Source: Desulfobacterales bacterium (GTDB lineage Bacteria; Desulfobacterota; Desulfobacteria; Desulfobacterales; ETH-SRB1). Taken from it: a stretch of DNA of 7,104 nucleotides. Positions 1 to 5,771 of the stretch are shown in pieces. Within the stretch, counting starts at the first letter, position 1. The number at the start of each line of letters is the position of its first letter. The notes below the pieces were generated by a model. That model ran no database searches and had not been told where the DNA came from. It saw only the letters and a program-made list of their open reading frames with translations. Where the stretch lies: positions 1 through 7,104 of the forward strand of contig DAOVDN010000053.1 in assembly GCA_030669465.1 (NCBI GenBank), written 5' to 3'. The position numbers were made by a program, and so were the translations under genes.

Positions 1-17
1 ATAAACAAGATTTTTTT

Positions 18-109
18 ATCCTTTACATCCTTCTATAAATCCTGAAGACAAGACGTGTGTTTTGATTTACAAAATTAAATTAATCCAGTCCATCCTGTTA
101 ATCTTGTCA
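18..109. repeat. Degenerate 9-bp iterated repeats (ATCCTnnnn)
   Basis: Two clusters of imperfect 9-bp units lie downstream of the gpgS homologue. The first is ATCCTTTAC (18-26), ATCCTTCTA (27-35) and, after 3 nt, ATCCTGAAG (39-47). The second is ATCCAGTCC (83-91), ATCCTGTTA (92-100) and ATCTTGTCA (101-109). The shared core is ATCCTG or ATCTTG. I see no open reading frame or convincing intrinsic terminator in 1-156. The repeats are seen directly; their role is unknown. Confidence 0.5.
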
Positions 110-156
110 AAAAATAGATAGCCGAACTTTTTCCACTAAACATCATCTTCATTTTC

Positions 157-1134
157 TTAAGTCCCTGTGTAAAATTTTTCGCGATATTCGGGAATTTCTA
201 TAATCGGCGGCCTTTCAACCCCTTCGATTTTAAAAGTATCCGGCCGGTATTCGTTTCTGACAAGGTTATATTGTATCATTTCATTGAAGATATCCTGTTT
301 CACATCTATTAGCCCCAGTTTTTCAATGCGGTTTAAAAAAGTCTTCAGGATAACAAATGACATTTTTCCTAATGCTTTTGTGTCCTGATTTCTGTGAACA
401 CGCCTGTCAAGATCGACCTGTGCAATTACATCAAGTCCCCATTTTTCATAAATATCAAGAATCATACTTGTTTCAACGCCGTATCCGATCGGGAAAGGAA
501 TTTTTTCAAATATTTTTCGAAAACCGGCATATTCACCGGAAAGTGGCTGCATAATCTGGGTAAGTTGTGGAAAAAAAAGAGAAAAGAGGGGTCTTATAAC
601 AAGCTCTGTGACTCTGCCGCCGCCTGTGGGCCTGATTTTGCTTTTGCCCGTAGCAATCGGCCTGTCGTAAAATGCTTTGCAGTATTTGATATTATCGAAA
701 AGGAGAAGCGGGCCGACAAGAGCATAAACAAATCTGTGATGAATATTTTTTATATCAGCATCAAGGTAAACAATTATATCTCCCTTTGTAATATAAAGAG
801 CTTTCCAGAGATTTTCGCCTTTACCCTTGAACTTTTCAAGATTCGGCAGAATGTCTGCTGCTTCATAGACTTTGGCGCCGTAACTTCTTGCTATCTCTCT
901 TGTTTTATCTGTTGAGCCGGAGTCGATAACAACTATCTCATCCAAAAGTGGATAATGTGTCATAAGCTCCGACTTCATAATAAGGATTTCTTTTGCAATT
1001 GTTTTTTCCTCATTAAGAGTGGGCAGGCACAAAGATATTCTAAGGTTTTTTCTTGTTTTTTCTTCAACAAGACGATTAAGGTTTTTAAACTCAGAATAGT
1101 GAAAGGTATTTTTTTCAAGCCAGTCTTTATTCAT
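157..1134 (-). CDS. gpgS: Glucosyl-3-phosphoglycerate synthase-like glycosyltransferase (GT81/GT2 fold)
   Basis: Predicted to transfer glucose from an NDP-glucose donor to 3-phosphoglycerate in the cytoplasm, giving glucosyl-3-phosphoglycerate, the precursor of glucosylglycerate (a compatible solute, or a primer for methylglucose-type polysaccharides). The 325-aa protein has about the length of characterised actinobacterial GpgS. Visible motifs, in order, are LPTLNEEKTI (38-47) and DSGSTD (71-76) for nucleotide-sugar binding, GKGENLW (104-110), the metal-binding DAD (125-127), GGGRVTEL (171-178) and PLSGEYAG (197-204), the acceptor-site signature of this family, GYGVE (218-222 region), and a late His (about 247) at the position expected for the second metal ligand. 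The start codon overlaps the end of the upstream M20 gene by 8 nt. A GGAG at 1141-1144 (minus sense) lies 6 nt before the ATG and supports this start. No gpgP phosphatase gene is present in the window. Mannosyl-3-phosphoglycerate synthase is less likely because these motifs are GpgS-type. The substrate is inferred. Confidence 0.85.
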   Translation of the reverse strand: MNKDWLEKNTFHYSEFKNLNRLVEEKTRKNLRISLCLPTLNEEKTIAKEILIMKSELMTHYPLLDEIVVIDSGSTDKTREIARSYGAKVYEAADILPNLEKFKGKGENLWKALYITKGDIIVYLDADIKNIHHRFVYALVGPLLLFDNIKYCKAFYDRPIATGKSKIRPTGGGRVTELVIRPLFSLFFPQLTQIMQPLSGEYAGFRKIFEKIPFPIGYGVETSMILDIYEKWGLDVIAQVDLDRRVHRNQDTKALGKMSFVILKTFLNRIEKLGLIDVKQDIFNEMIQYNLVRNEYRPDTFKIEGVERPPIIEIPEYREKFYTGT

Positions 1135-2296
1135 CGCAAGCTCCGCTGTCTATTGCCATAATTACACCAATAATCTGGGCGATTCCTTTAAACATAGGTT
1201 CGATTTCCATAATGGAATTTTCCAGGTGATAATTTTCTCCATGGGTAATACCTAATGTAATCGCCGGGATACTGCGGGAAAGGAAAATAGAAAGTTCCGA
1301 TTCACTCGGCTCGCTTACCGGTTTTAAATCCAGCCTTTTCATTACAGCAACGGCGCTTTTTACCAATGGATGATTGTATCTTAATCTAGATGGTCTAAGA
1401 TTACTTATTGTCTTGACCTTTAACTCAACTTCATGTTTGTTGCTTATATCGTCAACGATATCTTTAATGTCGTCATAAATCGCTTTTACCATTTTATCGG
1501 AGTCGCTTTGTATTTCAAAACCCAGTTTTGCATCATAGGCGATTTCTCCATGCTTATAACCACCTGAAATTTTGCCGAAGATTACCCTGGAGCGCGGTCT
1601 TTGAGGCAGGCGCAATTTCAGGATACGATTGATAACTTCATTTAATATCAGTATTGCATTTGGCTTGAATTTGTATTCCCATCCATCTGCTGCGGATATG
1701 TTGCAGTCAATTTCAGCTCTTATCATCCCATCTGAGTAATAGTTCAGCCTGCCGAGTTCACCACCCTCTATACACAAAGCCCCTCTTATTGGAGTGGCCC
1801 ATGTTTTTAAAAGATGCCTGATGCCCCGGAGGTTACCCTTTCCTATTGATTGTATAACACCTGCTAAAACTATGTCGGATTCAAACCGAAGATTTAACTT
1901 CCGGATAATTTCCGGCAAAGAAGCCAGAACTCCTACGCCGATCGCATTATCTAAAATACCTGCGCCTTGAATTGAATTTTTTTTGACAGTAAAATTATGA
2001 TCAACATCTTTTCCAAAAGAGGTGTCGAGATGCGCAACTATAAAAATAGGCGGCTTTGTTTCCGAAGTTCCTCTAATGATTCCAATAGGATTCCGATACC
2101 CATCGGTCGTGCATTCATCAACCTGGGATTCAGCCAGTCTTTCCATAAAAACAGAGCTACGTCTTCTTTCCTTGAAAGTGGGAGATGGTATCTGGCCTAT
2201 TAGCACTATGTTTGCAATGATTGTCTCTCTGATAGACTTGATTGTATCGACAAAAGATGGCAGTTTATCGAGGTAACTATCCATATCAGCCCCCAT
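1127..2296 (-). CDS. M20-family metallopeptidase homologue, probably lacking the catalytic Glu pair
   Basis: Resembles M20 zinc peptidases/deacylases (PepT/ArgE/CPG2-like), usually two-zinc cytosolic exopeptidases or amidohydrolases. Of the expected residues, I see the first metal His and catalytic Asp in AHLDTSF (H89, D91), the bridging Asp in GAGILDNAIG (D116), an acidic ligand in CIEGGELG (E177) and the C-terminal His in ENYHLEN (H357). The usual acidic pair just before the GxG(N/D)LRG segment, which gives the general base and a zinc ligand, is missing: the sequence reads AGVIQSIGKGNLRG (145-158), with Ser-Ile where Glu-Glu is expected. The 389-aa length is normal for M20 and the frame is intact. 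The 3' end overlaps gpgS by 8 nt, suggesting translational coupling. Translation may really start at the internal ATG at 2284 (MDSYL): a GGGGG run sits about 5 nt before it, while the upstream ATG at 2296 has no ribosome site. Family call is fairly sure; activity and substrate are unknown. Confidence 0.8.
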   Translation of the reverse strand: MGADMDSYLDKLPSFVDTIKSIRETIIANIVLIGQIPSPTFKERRRSSVFMERLAESQVDECTTDGYRNPIGIIRGTSETKPPIFIVAHLDTSFGKDVDHNFTVKKNSIQGAGILDNAIGVGVLASLPEIIRKLNLRFESDIVLAGVIQSIGKGNLRGIRHLLKTWATPIRGALCIEGGELGRLNYYSDGMIRAEIDCNISAADGWEYKFKPNAILILNEVINRILKLRLPQRPRSRVIFGKISGGYKHGEIAYDAKLGFEIQSDSDKMVKAIYDDIKDIVDDISNKHEVELKVKTISNLRPSRLRYNHPLVKSAVAVMKRLDLKPVSEPSESELSIFLSRSIPAITLGITHGENYHLENSIMEIEPMFKGIAQIIGVIMAIDSGACDE

Positions 2297-2301
2297 TAAT
2301 C

Positions 2302-2489
2302 AATTTTTCGTAACCGTCCACGGTTTTTTTTTCCTATTCAGTTCTAAGCCTTGTTATACTCAGTACGAAGACGGAGTATTGGAGTGTTGGAGTAATGGAG
2401 TATTGGACCATTCCAGTGCTCCATCGCTCCAGTACTCCAAGGCGGACCTTCGACACTCCAAGTGGTCCGTGAACGGTTATAATTTTTCG
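2302..2489. mobile_element. MITE-like element with 13-bp terminal inverted repeats and a flanking 9-bp direct repeat
   Basis: The left end TAACCGTCCACGG (2311-2323) and right end CCGTGAACGGTTA (2467-2479) are inverted copies matching at 12 of 13 positions. The 9-mer AATTTTTCG occurs directly outside the left end (2302-2310) and again at 2481-2489, one base outside the right inverted repeat, as expected for a target-site duplication. The roughly 170-bp body has no coding capacity and contains an 8-bp-phased palindromic array. It lies between the DUF1178 stop and the M20 start, in the 5' leader of the latter. A non-autonomous transposable element is the simplest reading. No transposase is present to assign a family, and the one-base asymmetry at the right end is unexplained. 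Confidence 0.55.
2373..2444. repeat. 8-bp phased GGAG / CTCC ladder palindrome
   Basis: Octamers beginning GGAG start at 2373, 2381, 2389 and 2397, followed by GGACCATT at 2405 and then CC-initial octamers at 2413, 2421, 2429 and 2437. The GGAG blocks pair with CTCC blocks symmetrically about 2409.5 (2397-2400 with 2419-2422, 2389-2392 with 2427-2430, 2381-2385 with 2434-2438), around a TGGA/TCCA tip with loop CCAT. The predicted fold is a hairpin of short helices separated by 4-nt internal loops. A second stem, CGGACC (2443-2448) with GGTCCG (2464-2469), follows. The array lies inside the MITE-like element. Confidence 0.7.
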
Positions 2490-2502
2490 CAAGATCAAAA
2501 AG

Positions 2503-2922
2503 CTATGCATCTGTGTCAGACTGCTTTGGCAGTGGAATCTTGAAAAACTGTATGCCCTCTTTCATTAAAATCTTTTCTTCTTTCCTGGTGCTTACACCCC
2601 TTATATTTTTAGGCTCAGAAACCCCGTAATGGATTTTTAAGGCCTCTCTGGCAAAATCACAACCTACATCATCGAAATTTTTTTCTACAAAATCTGCTAC
2701 TTGCTTGCCAATACCGGTCAGGTCTATCTGTTGGCCAGGAGAATCTTTTATGGTCGAAGACGATTTTATAGCAAATGCAGAAGGAATTCTGGAAACAGAA
2801 GTGTTGTTACAGACCGGGCAGGCAATTAGACCTTTTTCTTTCTGTTCATCATAAGCCTGTCCATCTTCGAACCAGCCTTCAAAGGTATGGCCGTTGGTAC
2901 ATTGTAAATCAAATGCTATCAT
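2503..2922 (-). CDS. DUF1178 family protein (zinc-ribbon-like)
   Basis: A small 139-aa protein of the DUF1178 family, which has no established biochemical function and is widespread in proteobacteria. The N-terminus MIAFDLQCTNGHTFEGWF is the family signature. C8, H12 and the CPVC pair (C35, C38) make a plausible zinc-ribbon-like site. The C-terminal part (about 88-130) holds the second conserved block, with EALKIHYG, a RGVST-type turn, then EEKILMKEGI and a closing LP motif. The reading frame stays open to 2961, but I chose the ATG at 2922 because family members begin MI-x-(F/Y)-DL and because a promoter candidate at 2960-2989 places the transcription start just upstream. There is no strong Shine-Dalgarno sequence before this ATG. 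It may share a transcript with the M20 and gpgS genes if the intervening repeat element does not stop transcription. A cytoplasmic location is likely, since no signal peptide is visible. Confidence 0.85.
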   Translation of the reverse strand: MIAFDLQCTNGHTFEGWFEDGQAYDEQKEKGLIACPVCNNTSVSRIPSAFAIKSSSTIKDSPGQQIDLTGIGKQVADFVEKNFDDVGCDFAREALKIHYGVSEPKNIRGVSTRKEEKILMKEGIQFFKIPLPKQSDTDA

Positions 2923-2959
2923 AAAATCACGAGTGTATCTTTCAAGACTAATAATATAC

Positions 2960-2989
2960 AATATAACAATCCGCTGTCTCCGGCGTCAA
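2960..2989 (-). promoter_or_regulatory. Candidate sigma-70 promoter for the DUF1178 gene
   Basis: Read on the minus strand, a -35 box TTGACG (2989-2984, 5 of 6 consensus) is followed by an 18-bp spacer and a -10 box TATATT (2965-2960, 5 of 6 consensus). The predicted transcription start lies about 30 nt upstream of the ATG at 2922. This is the best promoter match I found in the window; it is a pattern match only. Confidence 0.55.
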
Positions 2990-2991
2990 TG

Positions 2992-3029
2992 CACTTTAGG
3001 CACTTAAGCCACTTTGGCCCACTTAATGC
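2992..3029. repeat. Imperfect 9-10 bp repeats (CACTTnnGC)
   Basis: Consecutive units CACTTTAGG (2992-3000), CACTTAAGC (3001-3009), CACTTTGGC (3010-3018) and, after one base, CACTTAATGC (3020-3029) share the CACTT core. They lie just upstream of the -35 box of the DUF1178 promoter candidate. No function can be assigned; the repeat pattern is seen directly. Confidence 0.5.
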
Positions 3030-3150
3030 CATTAACTTAAGGACTGTTCCTTTGAAGTCCCCCTTTGAATAGGAAATCCCAATTTTTATCAATTTTATTA
3101 GCAAGTTAAAAACTATCGCTATATAACGAACTGTTCGTAGCTGTTAAGCT

Positions 3151-3178
3151 TATCAGCTATCAGCTAAGAGCTATCAGC
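3151..3178. repeat. Four tandem heptamers (TATCAGC)
   Basis: TATCAGC (3151-3157), TATCAGC (3158-3164), TAAGAGC (3165-3171) and TATCAGC (3172-3178) are contiguous 7-bp units; the third differs at two bases. They resemble short tandemly repeated repetitive (STRR-type) heptamers known from other bacterial intergenic regions. A small dyad, ACGAA-CTG-TTCGT (3126-3138), precedes them. There are no spacers, so this is not a CRISPR array. Confidence 0.65.
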
Positions 3179-3239
3179 TCGCCTGAAGGGCGCTAACTTA
3201 ACTAAATTATCATATATTTCTAAATTTTAAAAGAAATTA

Positions 3240-3269
3240 TTGACAGATTAAGTTCTTTCGACGCAAAAT
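3240..3269 (+). promoter_or_regulatory. Candidate sigma-70 promoter for the SH3-domain gene
   Basis: A perfect -35 hexamer TTGACA (3240-3245) is followed, after 18 bp, by CAAAAT (3264-3269, 4 of 6 consensus). The better -10 match AATAAT at 3267-3272 would need a 21-bp spacer. Transcription from here would give a leader of about 100 nt carrying the 13-bp direct repeat and the GC-rich hairpin before the ATG at 3380. Confidence 0.4.
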
Positions 3270-3283
3270 AATAAAAGAGCCGG

Positions 3284-3309
3284 TTTTAATTTACTATTTT
3301 AATTTACTA
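3284..3309. repeat. Perfect 13-bp tandem duplication (TTTTAATTTACTA)
   Basis: TTTTAATTTACTA occurs twice with no gap, at 3284-3296 and 3297-3309, followed by TATTATAG. It lies in the predicted leader of the SH3-domain gene. It could be a slippage duplication or a pair of operator half-sites; the sequence alone does not decide. Confidence 0.7.
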
Positions 3310-3321
3310 TATTATAGAAAG

Positions 3322-3340
3322 CCACGTCCTCTGGGCGTGG
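3322..3340 (+). other. GC-rich hairpin in the SH3-gene leader, similar to IS200/IS605-type ends
   Basis: CCACGTCC (3322-3329) pairs with GGGCGTGG (3333-3340) around a TCT loop, giving an 8-bp stem with one G-U pair. Its flanks are AAAG before and ATCTTTACTT after. No T-tract follows directly, so it is a poor terminator. Subterminal hairpins of this kind are typical of IS200/IS605 (TnpA/TnpB) element ends, so it may be a remnant end, but no transposase is present. An RNA leader structure 39 nt before the ATG is the alternative. Confidence 0.4.
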
Positions 3341-3379
3341 ATCTTTACTTAACTTACAATCTTATGGAGAGCGCCGTTT

Positions 3380-4042
3380 ATGAAACGCTTTATTTTTATC
3401 GGGATTTGTATAGTTTTGTTGTTTGTTTTGTTTTCTGGGGTGGTCTGGGCTGAAACCATGTATGTTAGTGATACTATAAAGATAATGCTAAGGACGGGGC
3501 CTGGAGTTGATCACAAAATAATAGCGATGATTAGATCCGGAGAGGAGGTTGAGGTGATAGAGCCGGATGAAAAGTGGACCAGGGTTCGGCTGCCGAGTGG
3601 AAAGGAAGGCTGGATACTAAGCCGTTTTCTTACATCTAAACAACCGAGCCGTATTCTGCTGGAAAGATTAAAAGAAAATCATAAAGCACTCTCACTTCAG
3701 GTCGCCTCCCTGCTTGAAGAGAACACAAAACTTAAAAAGGAAAACAGAAGATTTGGCTTAAAACTTGCCGAAAATGAAGAAATACTTGCAAGGGTTAGTA
3801 AATCTTATGAAACACTGAAAACGGAGTCCGCTGAATTTCTCGAACTTAAATCAAATTATGAGAAGACAGCATCACAGCTCGCCAATCAGACAGAAAAACT
3901 CAAAAAAACGGAAGAGGAGTTAACAAAGCTTTTGCTGCATCAAAATATTAAGTGGTTTTTAAGCGGTGCGGGTGTTCTTGTAGCGGGTTTTATATTAGGT
4001 TTCAGCGCTAAGCGTCAGCGCCGGAAATCATCTTTGCTATAA
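3380..4042 (+). CDS. Membrane-anchored SH3-domain coiled-coil protein (TIGR04211 / YgiM-like)
   Basis: A 220-aa predicted envelope protein with the architecture of the SH3-and-anchor family to which E. coli YgiM belongs. Residues 1-24 form a signal peptide with a hydrophobic core and likely cleavage after VWA (24). A bacterial SH3 domain follows (about 27-85), showing the typical LRTGPGVDHKII and IRSGEEVEVIE segments and the KEGWILSRFL end. Residues about 92-188 are a charged, heptad-rich coiled coil. A C-terminal membrane segment (about 192-209) is followed by the basic tail KRQRRK. The domain would therefore lie in the periplasm with the tail anchored in the inner membrane. Bacterial SH3 domains often bind peptidoglycan or envelope partners, but the ligand here is unknown. 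GGAGA at 3366-3370, 9 nt before the ATG, supports the start. nadB follows 64 bp downstream in the same direction. Confidence 0.85.
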   Translation: MKRFIFIGICIVLLFVLFSGVVWAETMYVSDTIKIMLRTGPGVDHKIIAMIRSGEEVEVIEPDEKWTRVRLPSGKEGWILSRFLTSKQPSRILLERLKENHKALSLQVASLLEENTKLKKENRRFGLKLAENEEILARVSKSYETLKTESAEFLELKSNYEKTASQLANQTEKLKKTEEELTKLLLHQNIKWFLSGAGVLVAGFILGFSAKRQRRKSSLL

Positions 4043-4060
4043 AGGGGTAGAGCAAGGCAA

Positions 4061-4092
4061 TCACCTGTAAAAAAGTCCTTTTTTACAGGTGA
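4061..4092 (+). promoter_or_regulatory. Perfect 14-bp inverted repeat (hairpin) just before nadB
   Basis: TCACCTGTAAAAAA (4061-4074) and TTTTTTACAGGTGA (4079-4092) are exact inverted copies separated by GTCC. The hairpin ends 14 nt before the nadB ATG. Its 3' arm contains AGGTGA (4087-4092), the only anti-Shine-Dalgarno match near this start, at unusually long spacing. It lacks the GC-stem-plus-T-tract form of an intrinsic terminator. It may separate the SH3 gene from nadB, or hide or position the ribosome site. Confidence 0.6.
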
Positions 4093-4106
4093 ATCACATT
4101 TAACTT

Positions 4107-5771
4107 ATGAAAATTAAAACAGATTTTCTGATAATCGGCAGCGGCGTAGCAGGCCTTAGTTTTGCTCTTAAGGTAGCGGAATTTGGCAGCGTTGCCCTGG
4201 TAACCAAAAAGTGGGTTATGGACAGCAGCACCAGCCTCGCACAGGGTGGAATCGCCTCTGTTTTTGGCAAACTCGACACATTTGAGCTTCACATTCAGGA
4301 TACTCTTGCTTCCGGAGATGGTCTTTGCAACAGGGAAGTTGTAGAGATGGTAGTTAAAAACGGACCGGACAGAATTCGTGAATTGATCAAGTTGGGTGCG
4401 CATTTCAACCTCAGAAAGAAAGAGCGCTTAAAAGATGAATCGCCGAATTTTGATCCTGATTTTGATCCTGATTTTGATTTGGGACGCGAAGGCGGGCATT
4501 CACAAAAACGTATCGTGCACGCCCATGACATGACAGGAATGGAAATCGAAACCGCCCTGGTAAAGCACGTCAAAAATCACAAAAACATTACCCTCTTTGA
4601 AAATCACATTGCAATCGATCTTATCATCTGTTCAACACGTATGAAAAGAGGGCTTGTCACCACCACTCATGAAGACTATTGCTGTGGAGCATATGTCCTT
4701 GACAGAGAAACAAACCAGGTCAAAACGTTTTGCGCTCAGGTAACACTTCTTGCTACCGGAGGTGCAGGCAAGGTTTATCTTTATACAAGTAATCCTGATA
4801 TTGCCACTGGAGATGGAATTGCAATGAGCTACAGGGCAGGTGCCGCTATAGCCAATCTTGAGTTTGTACAGTTTCATCCGACCTGTCTCTATCACCCTGA
4901 TGCTAAAAATTTCCTGATTTCAGAAGCCGTAAGAGGCGAAGGGGGAATTCTCATTGACTCTGCGGGAAGCCCTTTCATGGAAAAATATGACCCGCAAAAA
5001 GATCTGGCATGCAGGGACGTGGTTGCCCGTGCTATTGACACAGAGCTCAAGAAAAGCGGTGATGATTCGGTATTTCTCGATATATCTCATAAGAATTCTG
5101 AATTTGTTAAAAAGCGTTTTCCAAATCTACGTAAAAGATGTCTTACGTTTGGCATCGATATGACAAAGGAACCTATCCCTGTTGTTCCTGCCGCCCATTA
5201 CATGTGTGGTGGAGTTGCAACCGACATGTTCGGAAGAACGGATATTCACAGGCTGTATGCAATAGGTGAAACAGCATGCACAGGGCTTCATGGCGCCAAT
5301 AGACTTGCAAGCAATTCTCTTATTGAAGGACTCGTCTATGCTCACATGGCTGCCGGCCAGGGTGTAAAAGACATTAATACCTTTGATCTCAAATCTATGC
5401 CCGAACCTTCTTCATGGGATGAGACCGGTACAACTGACAGCGATGAAGGCATTATGGTTTCGCATAACTGGGATGAGATCAGGCGCTTCATGTGGAACTA
5501 TGTTGGAATAGTCAGATCGAATAAACGGCTGGCCAGGGCAAAACGGCGAATTGAAAACATTCAGAATGAGATCCGGGAGTATTACTGGGATTTCAAGGTT
5601 GCCCCGGATCTTATTGAGCTTCGAAATATAGCCACAGTAGCAGAGCTAATTATCAAGTGCGCCATGTATAGGAAGGAAAGCCGCGGGCTTCATTACAATA
5701 TCGAGTATCCATACCGGGACGATAAAAGATGGCAAAAGGATACCATTGTCAGGAGACCCTTTGTGGGGTAA
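4107..5771 (+). CDS. nadB: L-aspartate oxidase (quinolinate synthase complex subunit B)
   Basis: A cytoplasmic FAD enzyme that oxidises L-aspartate to iminoaspartate, the first step of de novo NAD synthesis; NadA then forms quinolinate. Under anaerobic conditions fumarate is the usual electron acceptor. The 554 residues contain the N-terminal FAD-binding GSGVAGL (11-17), SLAQGGIA (43-50), the aspartate oxidase signature LGREGGHS (125-132) with its glutamate, a second dinucleotide-site LLATGGAGKVY (214-224), the active-site VQFHPT (254-259) and SEAVRGEGG (272-280, R276), AAHYMCGGV (362-370) and HGANRLASNS (395-404, R399). HGANRLASNSLIEGLV favours NadB over succinate dehydrogenase/fumarate reductase flavoproteins. 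The C-terminal helical domain is complete. Residues 114-124 hold a repeated FDPD stretch from a 12-bp DNA duplication just before the active-site loop. The start is fixed by the FAD motif; the only ribosome-site match lies within the preceding hairpin. nadA and nadC are not in the window. Confidence 0.95.
   Translation: MKIKTDFLIIGSGVAGLSFALKVAEFGSVALVTKKWVMDSSTSLAQGGIASVFGKLDTFELHIQDTLASGDGLCNREVVEMVVKNGPDRIRELIKLGAHFNLRKKERLKDESPNFDPDFDPDFDLGREGGHSQKRIVHAHDMTGMEIETALVKHVKNHKNITLFENHIAIDLIICSTRMKRGLVTTTHEDYCCGAYVLDRETNQVKTFCAQVTLLATGGAGKVYLYTSNPDIATGDGIAMSYRAGAAIANLEFVQFHPTCLYHPDAKNFLISEAVRGEGGILIDSAGSPFMEKYDPQKDLACRDVVARAIDTELKKSGDDSVFLDISHKNSEFVKKRFPNLRKRCLTFGIDMTKEPIPVVPAAHYMCGGVATDMFGRTDIHRLYAIGETACTGLHGANRLASNSLIEGLVYAHMAAGQGVKDINTFDLKSMPEPSSWDETGTTDSDEGIMVSHNWDEIRRFMWNYVGIVRSNKRLARAKRRIENIQNEIREYYWDFKVAPDLIELRNIATVAELIIKCAMYRKESRGLHYNIEYPYRDDKRWQKDTIVRRPFVG
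4448..4478 (+). repeat. 12-bp in-frame tandem repeat inside nadB
   Basis: TTTTGATCCTGA occurs at 4448-4459 and 4460-4471 and starts a third time at 4472 (TTTTGAT). It encodes the repeated FDPD residues about 116-124 of NadB, immediately before the conserved LGREGGHS loop. In-frame slippage is the likely origin. Confidence 0.8.

Noticed and set aside
394..915. Plus-strand open frame of 173 codons opposite gpgS
   Set aside because: It is wholly antisense to a gene with clear family motifs and has no recognisable domain.
2312..2332. AACCG-TCCA-CGGTT stem followed by nine T on the plus strand, like an intrinsic terminator
   Set aside because: No plus-strand gene lies upstream, the stem is only 5 bp, and it coincides with the left inverted end of the MITE-like element, which explains it better.
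2919..3104. Minus-strand 61-codon open frame upstream of the DUF1178 gene
   Set aside because: It runs through the CACTT repeats and the promoter candidate, overlaps the real DUF1178 start, and shows no protein-like composition or ribosome site.
3151..3178. CRISPR array
   Set aside because: The heptamers are contiguous with no spacers and are far too short for CRISPR repeats. The same holds for the octamer arrays at 2373-2444 and 6931-6962.
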